Source: an uncultured Atopobium sp. (GTDB lineage Bacteria > Actinomycetota > Coriobacteriia > Coriobacteriales > Atopobiaceae). From it: DNA of 6,431 nucleotides. Location of the stretch: the NCBI GenBank assembly GCA_937997345.1, contig CALKTD010000011.1, forward strand, positions 1 through 6,431, in the 5' to 3' direction. A model generated the notes under the pieces. It did not search any database, was not told the DNA's origin, and worked only from the letters and a program-made list of their open reading frames with translations. Shown one piece after another: positions 1 to 5,113 of the stretch (position 1 is its first letter; each line of letters begins with the position of its first letter). The position numbers were made by a program, and so were the translations under genes.

Positions 1-21
1 TGATTTTTCTTTGATTTGAGC

Positions 22-51
22 GTTTACGGGTGAATCGAATCACCCGTAAAC
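22..51 (+). terminator. Possible terminator hairpin of a gene left of the window
   Basis: GTTTACGGGTGA (22-33) pairs perfectly over 12 bp with TCACCCGTAAAC (40-51) around a 6-nt loop, ATCGAA. On the plus strand the stem is followed by AGCGATTTT and, a little later, TTTTTT at 67-72. On the minus strand what follows is A-rich with no T run. The fit is therefore best for a plus-strand transcript entering from the left, although the T run does not touch the stem. The stem itself is certain; its role as a terminator is an inference. Confidence 0.45.
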
Positions 52-129
52 AGCGATTTTGACGGGGTTTTTTGGATTGACTGGACACATTATTACTCAA
101 GTTTTGGATCAACTACGATTGGAATACGA

Positions 130-248
130 GCCTGAAAAGTGTAAAGAATCTGTGTTTGGGACACAGACTCTTTGATAAAATCAGGCAAAATCCACCGATT
201 CTTTGATGTTTTCAGGCAAAAGTTACAGATTCTTTGCAGAAATCAGGC
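130..248. repeat. Left copy of a four-unit, 119-bp intergenic repeat element
   Basis: The unit is 24 bp: ACAGATTCTTTG, about six variable bases, then TCAGGC. One copy is inverted (130-153) and three are direct (163-186, 194-217, 225-248). The direct copies start exactly 31 bp apart, separated by 7-bp A-rich spacers. The inverted copy and the first direct copy form a hairpin (143-155 with 161-173) with one A-C mismatch. The outer units make near-inverted termini beginning GCCTGA and ending TCAGGC. The same architecture recurs at 6310-6431, and 214-249 is identical to 6395-6430 over 36 bp. It resembles a dispersed REP/BIME-like or MITE-like element; no coding capacity is seen. Confidence 0.85.
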
Positions 249-330
249 GTGCGCTGATCGCGCCCAGGCTCGCAGCAGGCGTGCGCTGATCGCGCCCAGG
301 CTCGCAGCAGGCGTGCGCTGATCGCGCCAG
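244..330. repeat. 32-bp GC-rich tandem repeat, about 2.7 copies
   Basis: Copies start at 244, 276 and 308. The first two are identical over 32 bp and the third diverges near 328. A 19-nt core, GGCGTGCGCTGATCGCGCC, is intact in all three (246-264, 278-296, 310-328) and can fold as GGCGTG/CGCGCC with one G-T pair and a 7-nt loop. The first copy begins inside the CAGGC that ends the neighbouring 24-bp unit array, so the two repeats are fused. There are no variable spacers, so it is not a CRISPR array. Function is unknown. Confidence 0.85.
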
Positions 331-341
331 CTCACACCGCC

Positions 342-359
342 CACCTGGCGAGAAACCCG
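342..359 (-). repeat. 18-bp motif, inverted partner of 6243-6260
   Basis: On the minus strand this reads CGGGTTTCTCGCCAGGTG and is identical to the plus-strand sequence at 6243-6260. Reading outward from the genes, each copy is followed by a similar short box (GGTGTGAGC here at 330-338, GGTGAGC at 6269-6275) and then by the 24-bp unit array. It thus looks like an outer module of a composite repeat. A related ACCGGGTTTCT string also forms the tail of the prs terminator at 387-419. Confidence 0.7.
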
Positions 360-386
360 GTCCTCTAGCAACGCATCCGCACAAGA

Positions 387-419
387 AACCCGGTATCCAC
401 ACGAAATGGATACCGGGTT
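387..419 (-). terminator. Probable intrinsic terminator of the glmU-prs transcript
   Basis: AACCCGGTATCCA (387-399) pairs perfectly over 13 bp with TGGATACCGGGTT (407-419) around a 7-nt loop. In the direction of prs transcription the 3' arm runs into GGGTTTCTTGTG, a short T-rich tail, whereas the plus-strand side has no T run. It lies 90 nt beyond the prs stop codon. The stem is unambiguous; the imperfect T tract leaves some doubt about termination efficiency. Confidence 0.75.
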
Positions 420-459
420 GAAATCACTTGCGACCCGCGCTCGCGCCCGTACGCGCGTT

Positions 460-511
460 TGACCTGCGGTGTTGCCGTCGTTGCACTCGCACGCGACTGA
501 CCTGCGGCGTT
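460..511. repeat. 14-bp direct repeat at the prs stop codon
   Basis: TGACCTGCGGTGTT at 460-473 recurs as TGACCTGCGGCGTT at 498-511, 38 bp apart with one mismatch. The second copy overlaps the prs stop codon at 510-512. Both are preceded by CGCG-rich sequence. This suggests a local duplication of the end of prs, but the pair is short and may have no function. Confidence 0.5.
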
Positions 512-1505
512 ACAGGTTGAAGTCGCCACCGAAGATGTCGGAGACAGGACGGTCGGTGTAGACAGCGTAAATTGCCTCGGCAATCTCGTTTGCAATGGTA
601 ATCGTCTTAATCTTGGAGCCCTTCTGGTTTGCTGCAGCGCAAGGAATTGCGTCGGTAACCACGCACTCCTCGATAGGAGCGTTGTTGAGACGCTCGATTG
701 CAGGACCAGAGAAAACGCCGTGGGTGGCGCAGACGTAGATATCGCCAGCACCCATTTCCTTCAGCTTAACAACGGAAGCGCAGAGGGTACCTGCGGTATC
801 AATCATGTCGTCGTTAACGATGCAGGTCTTGCCCTTGATGTCGCCGATGATGCCCATAACAGCGCTCTCGTTGTGACGAGGACGGCTCTTGTGAGCAATT
901 GCAAGACCACAGTCAAGGTAGTCGGAAAGCTTTTTGGCTGCCTTTGCACGACCCATATCAGGGGAGACAACAACAGTATTCTCCCAGTCAAATGGCTTGC
1001 TCTTAAAGTAATCGCCCAGAAGGTAGAGAGCAGTCAGGTGAGAAACAGGAATGTCAAAGAAGCCCTGGATCTGGCCCTGGTGCAGGTCAAGGGTGATGAC
1101 GCGGTCAACGCCAGCGTTTTCAAGCAGGTTTGCCATCAGACGAGCGGTAATAGGCTCGCGAGCAGCGGCTTTGCGGTCCTGGCGAGCATATGCGTAGTGA
1201 GGGATGACTGCGGTAAAGCTGTTAGCAGATGCGCGCTTTGCGGCGTCGGCAACAATCAGCGTTTCCATAACCAGGTCGTTGACGTTGACACCTGCCAAAG
1301 ACTGAATGAAGAAGACCTCGTCGCCGCGGACGGACTCGTCAAAGCGAGCGTAGATTTCTCCGTTAGCAAACTTCTCGAGGAGAAGACCTTGTAGCTCGAG
1401 GTGAAGAATGTCTGCAACTTTACGAGCCAGTTCAGGGTTACCTGTACCGGTGTAGAGCTTGATATTTCTAGCAACTAACAGTGGTTCACTCAGGTTCTCG
1501 AACAT
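510..1505 (-). CDS. prs: Ribose-phosphate pyrophosphokinase (PRPP synthetase)
   Basis: This cytoplasmic enzyme transfers diphosphate from ATP to ribose 5-phosphate, giving PRPP for purines, pyrimidines, NAD, histidine and tryptophan. The 331 residues are slightly longer than the usual 310-320 because of a short N-terminal extension. Visible motifs are FANGEIYARFDESVRGDE (46-63), the ATP-side loop YARQDRKAAAREPITA (106-121), DLHQGQIQGFF (140-150), SPDMGRAKAA (181-190) and the PRPP loop NDDMIDTAGT (231-240). The SPDMGR form, short of the usual GGxxRA, matches actinobacterial Prs as I recall it. The ATG directly follows the glmU stop codon with no spacer; AAAGAGGA at 1510-1517, inside the end of glmU, serves as ribosome binding site. 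It is probably cotranscribed and translationally coupled with glmU, and a terminator hairpin follows at 387-419. Identification is firm. Confidence 0.98.
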   Translation of the reverse strand: MFENLSEPLLVARNIKLYTGTGNPELARKVADILHLELQGLLLEKFANGEIYARFDESVRGDEVFFIQSLAGVNVNDLVMETLIVADAAKRASANSFTAVIPHYAYARQDRKAAAREPITARLMANLLENAGVDRVITLDLHQGQIQGFFDIPVSHLTALYLLGDYFKSKPFDWENTVVVSPDMGRAKAAKKLSDYLDCGLAIAHKSRPRHNESAVMGIIGDIKGKTCIVNDDMIDTAGTLCASVVKLKEMGAGDIYVCATHGVFSGPAIERLNNAPIEECVVTDAIPCAAANQKGSKIKTITIANEIAEAIYAVYTDRPVSDIFGGDFNL

Positions 1506-2894
1506 CTAGTCCTCTTTCTCAAGCTTGTGACGCCTCTGGGCGGCGTATCCCTCAACAATTTTCTGCTCAGAGCGCTCGAGTGCAAGCGCATCTGCTGGTA
1601 CATCCTTTGTGATGCACGAACTTGCCCCCACAAGTGCGCCATCACCAATTGAGACGGGTGCCACCATCATAGTATCGGATCCAACAAAGACGTTGTTGCC
1701 AATGTTAGTCTTGAACTTGTGGTAACCGTCGTAATTGCACGTAATTGAACCTGCGCCAATATTGACGCCAGAGCCCATGGTAGTGTCACCAATGTAGGAG
1801 AGGTGAGGAACCTTCGAACCCTCGCCGATAGTTGAATTTTTGATTTCAACATGAGTGCCTGCCTTGGCGTGAGGCATAAGGTGTGTGCCTGGGCGCAAGT
1901 AAGCGCGGGGACCGCAGGTGGCAAAGTCGTCTACCTGTGCGTTGATAGCTACAGTCTCATCGACAACAGCGTCGTTGCCAACAATTGTATCGGTCAGGCG
2001 AGTGTTAGGGCCTACCACGCAATTCTCGCCAATTGAGGTCTTGCCGTAGAGCATAGTCTGAGGGAGAACCTCGGTGTCCATACCAAGCGTGACCTCGGGA
2101 CCAATCCAGACGGAGGTTGGGTCCAGCATGGTGACGCCCTGGCTCATCCAGTGTTTGTTGATGCGCTCCTGCATGATGCGGGTAGCAACGGCAAGCTCGG
2201 AGCGGGAATTGACGCCCAGCGCCTCTTTGTAGTCGTCAACGTGAACGGCAGCAACAGGCTCACCCTGGCTGACGTAAAGGCCCACCATGTCGGTGAGGTA
2301 GTACTCGCCCTGAACGTTGTCATTGCCGAGAAGATCGATGTTTGCGGTCAGTCTTCCGCCACAGAAGCAGTACACGCCAACGTTGCATTCACGCTCTTGC
2401 TCGCGCTGCTCTGGCGTAGCATCTTTGTGCTCAATGATGGCAGTTACCTGGCCGTTAGAAGAAATGACGCGACCATATCCGGTTGGATCTGGGGGCGTCA
2501 TCGTAAGTACGGTACATGCGTTGTGGTGAGCTTTAGTTTCTGCGACAAGGTCGAGAATAGACTGTGCGCGCAACAGAGATGCGTCACCGTTGATAACAAC
2601 AACGGGTCCCTTGAAGCCACCAAGAGCATCCTTTACAACCTTGACGGCGTGGCCGGTGCCAAGACGCTCGGTCTGGGCAACATACTCAAGGTTAGGGAAG
2701 CAAGAAAGTGCAGATTTAACCTCTTCGGCGTGGTTACCAACAACCACAATGACACGTTCAGCGCCAGCAGTAATTGCGGCGTTAACGCTCCACCAAACAA
2801 GGGGTTTATCTAGCAATTTGTGCACAATCTTAGGGTGGCGGGACTTCATGCGCGTTCCCTCGCCTGCAGCGAGGACAATCGCAGTAAGTGGCAT
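1506..2894 (-). CDS. glmU: Bifunctional GlmU: UDP-GlcNAc pyrophosphorylase and GlcN-1-P acetyltransferase
   Basis: GlmU acetylates glucosamine 1-phosphate and then uridylylates it to UDP-GlcNAc, the substrate of MurA in peptidoglycan synthesis. The 462 residues match the family length of about 456. The N-terminal nucleotidyltransferase domain has LAAGEGTRMKS (8-18), K22, QTERLGTGHA (74-83), D104 in NGDASLL, and N229 in GVNSR as the expected metal ligand. The C-terminal left-handed beta helix has LRPGTHL, H364 in PHLSYIGD (the catalytic His expected near 363), NIGAGSITCNYDG and GSDTMMVAP. NGDASL lacks the proline of the common GDxPL motif. An upstream ATG at 3005 is rejected because it lies inside the tRNA; the chosen ATG has GGAGG 7 nt upstream (2902-2906) and starts at the family N-terminus. 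The stop codon abuts prs. Confidence 0.98.
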   Translation of the reverse strand: MPLTAIVLAAGEGTRMKSRHPKIVHKLLDKPLVWWSVNAAITAGAERVIVVVGNHAEEVKSALSCFPNLEYVAQTERLGTGHAVKVVKDALGGFKGPVVVINGDASLLRAQSILDLVAETKAHHNACTVLTMTPPDPTGYGRVISSNGQVTAIIEHKDATPEQREQERECNVGVYCFCGGRLTANIDLLGNDNVQGEYYLTDMVGLYVSQGEPVAAVHVDDYKEALGVNSRSELAVATRIMQERINKHWMSQGVTMLDPTSVWIGPEVTLGMDTEVLPQTMLYGKTSIGENCVVGPNTRLTDTIVGNDAVVDETVAINAQVDDFATCGPRAYLRPGTHLMPHAKAGTHVEIKNSTIGEGSKVPHLSYIGDTTMGSGVNIGAGSITCNYDGYHKFKTNIGNNVFVGSDTMMVAPVSIGDGALVGASSCITKDVPADALALERSEQKIVEGYAAQRRHKLEKED

Positions 2895-2901
2895 ACGTAA
2901 G

Positions 2902-2906
2902 CCTCC
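2902..2906 (-). promoter_or_regulatory. glmU: Ribosome binding site that fixes the glmU start
   Basis: GGAGG on the minus strand lies 7 nt before the ATG at 2894. It is the strongest Shine-Dalgarno match in the window and supports this start over the in-frame ATG at 3005, which falls in the tRNA gene. Confidence 0.85.
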
Positions 2907-2963
2907 AAAGTACTTCGTATTACTCGATACGAGTGCGTCCCTACACAAAAGTTGCGTAAAAAA

Positions 2964-3038
2964 TGGCTGGGGTAGTAGGATTCGAACCCACATTCCAGGC
3001 ACCAAAAACCCGTGTCCTAACCGTTGGACGATACCCCA
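2964..3038 (-). tRNA. tRNA-Gln (anticodon TTG)
   Basis: The gene folds as a full cloverleaf of 72 nt plus an encoded CCA. The acceptor stem TGGGGTA/TACCCCA is perfect, and the D stem is GTCC/GGAC with an 8-nt loop. The anticodon stem CGGGT/GCCTG has two G-T pairs, and its loop TTTTGGT gives anticodon TTG at 3005-3003. The variable loop is 4 nt, and the T arm has loop TTCGAAT and stem GTGGG/CCTAC. The G discriminator is followed by CCA and then six T residues (2963-2958). The start TGGGGTATCG resembles E. coli tRNA-Gln. It lies 44 nt after the CwlM-like gene and 69 nt before glmU, on the same strand, so it may be processed from a longer transcript. Confidence 0.97.
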
Positions 3039-3070
3039 ATGTAATCACTACGTTGGTTTTGTCCGCAACC

Positions 3071-3099
3071 CTAATAAGTGTATCAGCTTAGAGAGGCAA
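3071..3099 (-). promoter_or_regulatory. Candidate promoter for tRNA-Gln, perhaps also glmU-prs
   Basis: On the minus strand TTGCCT (3094-3099) and TATTAG (3071-3076) are separated by 17 bp. Each matches the sigma-70 type consensus at four of six positions. Transcription would start roughly 25-30 nt upstream of the tRNA 5' end, a plausible leader. The -35 box lies within the last codons of the CwlM-like gene. The match is modest and could be chance. Confidence 0.35.
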
Positions 3100-4012
3100 A
3101 TGCTCCACAAATTGCATCAAGAACAAGAACTGCTAAAGTCTGCGCGTCTGCGGTAGTAAATGAGCCGTCAACGTTTGTTCCTTCGGGCAGCACAATCTTG
3201 ATGGGAGAGCCCGTTGCATCAGCAGACTCAATAGCAGTGCGAAGTCTTGCTGGCAGAGACTCGTTTTCTTCCATAGAAACAGAGCCAATACCCACCTGTC
3301 CGCGTGCGGGCATGCTCGGGGCAAAGTTTGTGGTAAGAACCAAAATGGTAGCTGCGTCAGTAGGAGAGTCGGCGCGATCAATCATGGTCATGCCGCTTGC
3401 CTCGGTAGTTGCCTTAGAAAGGTTATAGACGCGCGCAGCTACGTTTCTAGAGATAGGATCTTCTCCTGTAATAGCAATGCAGGTGGTCTCAAGCACATTG
3501 GCAGCGCGGGCAAAGCCCATAGGACCCTGTGGATGAGGGCCTTTTGCCTGCTTGCCAGACCAAACGTGGCGCAGGCGCTCAATAGCATCAAGGGTGTCCT
3601 GGAATGCCATGCCGTCAGCAAGCTCACCGACGCTCTCCTGGAAGAGCTTAACGGCAGCCTCAGTATGAACACCATAATGGCCATCAACTTTTCCACACGA
3701 GAAACCCAAGATGTTGAGACGCTCTTGCAGCTGACGCACATCATTACCGTGGAAGTTAGGAAGACGCAGGTAGAGAGTTCTATCTCCAAGCTCATAGCCC
3801 TCATCGACCATAATTGCCCAGGTAGAGGCATCTACTTCTTCTCCAAGAGAAAGGTCATGGTCAAGTCTAAAACGTGCAACCGCACGGGCAGTTGACTTGC
3901 CAAATGTGTGGCTCTGTCGCTCATCGTCTTCGATGGTATAGCCAAGCTTAACTAGGCGTTCTTGAATGTCTTCAACGGCAGCACCGGTGCTACCAGGAGT
4001 AATTGGATCCAT
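3083..4012 (-). CDS. CwlM-like protein: two peptidoglycan-binding domains plus degenerate amidase-like domain
   Basis: Residues about 5-69 and 84-147 form two PG_binding_1-type domains; telling segments are PGSTGAAVEDIQERLVKLGY, DVRQLQERLNILGF and VDGHYGVHTEAAVKLFQ. The junction YELGDRTLYLRL resembles mycobacterial CwlM, as recalled. Residues about 165-309 follow the layout of an N-acetylmuramoyl-L-alanine amidase (Amidase_3) domain: a helix ending ATTEASGMTMIDRAD, then TILVLTTNFAPS where active enzymes have a SLHxN strand, then IVLPEGTN near the usual catalytic Glu region. The zinc-binding His residues are not visible, and this domain is shorter than usual, so enzyme activity is unlikely. 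There is no signal peptide or membrane segment, so the protein should be cytoplasmic. Its ATG lies 2 nt after the upstream stop, with GAAAGG in the end of that gene. A role like CwlM, which activates MurA in mycobacteria, is inferred. Confidence 0.8.
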   Translation of the reverse strand: MDPITPGSTGAAVEDIQERLVKLGYTIEDDERQSHTFGKSTARAVARFRLDHDLSLGEEVDASTWAIMVDEGYELGDRTLYLRLPNFHGNDVRQLQERLNILGFSCGKVDGHYGVHTEAAVKLFQESVGELADGMAFQDTLDAIERLRHVWSGKQAKGPHPQGPMGFARAANVLETTCIAITGEDPISRNVAARVYNLSKATTEASGMTMIDRADSPTDAATILVLTTNFAPSMPARGQVGIGSVSMEENESLPARLRTAIESADATGSPIKIVLPEGTNVDGSFTTADAQTLAVLVLDAICGAFASLS

Positions 4013-4014
4013 AA

Positions 4015-5106
4015 TTACCTTTCTCGGTTCACAAAGAAGTCTGCCATAGACAAAAGTGTGTCGCGAGCGTCTTCAGTAAGTATCACGTTTTCAAGCACGA
4101 GCTTTGTCTCAGCAACTAAGGCAAGAGCGTGCGCGCGGACAAATTTTATCGCATTAGCGCTTTCCATAAGCTCCACAGCGCGCTGAAGCTCCAAAGTATC
4201 GCCTGTATGCGCAGAAAGTATGGAGACAAGCTCTGTCTTTTCTGCTGGGCCAAGATGCTCGAGTGCGTAGACCACCGCGAGCGTGCGCTTACCCTCAGTG
4301 ATGTCTGACCTAAAGTCTTTGCCCTGTACCTGGGCATTTCCTACCAGGTTGAGAAGATCGTCTTGGAGCTGGAAGGCAAGGCCTACCTTGAGGCCAAAAT
4401 CCTTGAGAGCATCAAGCGTTTTCTGGTCAGCGCCGCCGATGAGCGCGCCCAGCACCAGGGGATATGCAGCAGAGTAATAGGCGGTCTTGGAGAGCGCCAT
4501 AAAAAGATACTGCTTAGAGGTAACATCCCAGCGCTCGTTTTGAGCCCAGCCAAGGTCAAGCGCTTGACCCTCAAGGGTGTGCTCTTCCATGGCGAGAAGG
4601 GTATCGATAACGCGAACTTTAAGCTGGTCAGAAAGGTGGTCAGCTACAGTAACGCGTCTGACAACATTGACCAGCGCAGAATCACCAACGTTGATGGCAA
4701 GTCCGGTACCAAGTGTCTTGTAGAGGCACTTCTCGCCACGGCGCAGCTCTGATTTGTCTGCGATGTCATCGTGGATAAGGGCAGCCGACTGGAAGTCCTC
4801 GATTGCGCAGGCCACAGGCAGAGCGGCTTCTGCTGAGCCACCAACTGCCTCGGCGCCTAGGCAGCACAGGACCGGGCGCACGCGCTTGCCGCCGCCTGCG
4901 CTAAAGTGAGCAAGTGGCTGGTAGAGGTAGGTGTTCAGGTCCGCGCTGGTGCGCTCCGAGGGCGTGGTCGTCGCTGTTGCGGACGCCGCGGGAGCCGCTG
5001 CTGCTACGGGCGCCGCTGCCGCTGCGAGCGTTGCCGCGGGGAGTCCGCGCATGATCTCCGCCTCGACGGCAGGGAGCTTTTGTGTGAGGTAGTCGGCGAA
5101 GTTCAC
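4015..5106 (-). CDS. Polyprenyl diphosphate synthase (trans-isoprenyl, GGPP-type or longer)
   Basis: This family condenses isopentenyl diphosphate onto allylic diphosphates. Seen are GGGKRVRPVL (71-80), the first aspartate motif HDDIAD (112-117, DDxxD), RRGE (122-125), FQLQDDLLN (245-253) and GKDFRSDITEGKRT (262-275). The second motif reads DDLLN, so its last Asp is Asn. Ala occupies the fifth position before the first motif, where farnesyl synthases carry a bulky aromatic residue, and the motif has no two-residue insertion; both favour C20 or longer products. Residues 22-50 are an Ala/Pro/Thr-rich stretch absent from typical members, which explains the 363-residue length. The start codon is GTG, chosen because the first 20 residues look like the family's first helix; AGGA at 5112-5115 overlaps the galE stop. 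Product and gene name cannot be fixed from sequence alone. Confidence 0.93.
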   Translation of the reverse strand: MNFADYLTQKLPAVEAEIMRGLPAATLAAAAAPVAAAAPAASATATTTPSERTSADLNTYLYQPLAHFSAGGGKRVRPVLCCLGAEAVGGSAEAALPVACAIEDFQSAALIHDDIADKSELRRGEKCLYKTLGTGLAINVGDSALVNVVRRVTVADHLSDQLKVRVIDTLLAMEEHTLEGQALDLGWAQNERWDVTSKQYLFMALSKTAYYSAAYPLVLGALIGGADQKTLDALKDFGLKVGLAFQLQDDLLNLVGNAQVQGKDFRSDITEGKRTLAVVYALEHLGPAEKTELVSILSAHTGDTLELQRAVELMESANAIKFVRAHALALVAETKLVLENVILTEDARDTLLSMADFFVNRER

Positions 5107-5113
5107 GGAAGTC

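Larger units (their letters stand above)
1..509. other. Repeat-rich non-coding region downstream of prs
   Basis: No convincing gene is seen in this stretch. From left to right it holds a 12-bp perfect hairpin (22-51), an unremarkable AT-rich segment (about 60-129), a four-unit repeat array (130-248), a 32-bp tandem repeat (244-330), an 18-bp motif that recurs inverted near the right end of the window (342-359), the probable prs terminator (387-419), and a GC-rich stretch with a 14-bp direct repeat (460-511). Base composition shifts sharply from AT-rich left of about 245 to GC-rich right of it. Open frames crossing the GC-rich part have no ribosome binding site or recognisable protein and look like chance. 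Confidence 0.7.

Noticed and set aside
70..115. Promoter with TTGACT in the left AT-rich segment
   Set aside because: No -10-like hexamer is found 16-18 bp downstream and no gene follows on the plus strand.
130..330. CRISPR-like spacing of 31-32 bp
   Set aside because: The intervals between the 24-bp units are only 6-9 bp of similar A-rich sequence, one unit is inverted, and the 32-bp repeat has no spacers. No cas gene is present.
250..509. Open reading frame continuing in frame beyond the prs stop codon for more than 80 codons
   Set aside because: The region is GC-rich, so stops are rare by chance. The translation is Arg/Ala-rich, runs through the terminator and tandem repeats, and Prs already ends with a normal family C-terminus.
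365..751. 128-codon minus-strand frame overlapping the end of prs
   Set aside because: It lies in another frame of prs, crosses the terminator hairpin, and its Ser/Thr/Arg-rich translation resembles no protein.
720..1394. 224-codon plus-strand frame opposite prs
   Set aside because: It is an antisense shadow of a firmly identified gene and has no recognisable domain. The same applies to the 220-codon plus-strand frame at 2151-2813 opposite glmU.
2895..2957. Promoter or operator in the tRNA-glmU gap
   Set aside because: ACTCG-TAT-CGAGT and CGTAT/ATACG form short palindromes near 2915-2935, but no pair of -35 and -10 boxes with normal spacing is visible and 5-bp arms are not convincing.
2895..3005. 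N-terminal extension of GlmU by 37 residues
   Set aside because: The extension would be translated from part of the tRNA gene, and the GGAGG site and family alignment both support the start at 2894.
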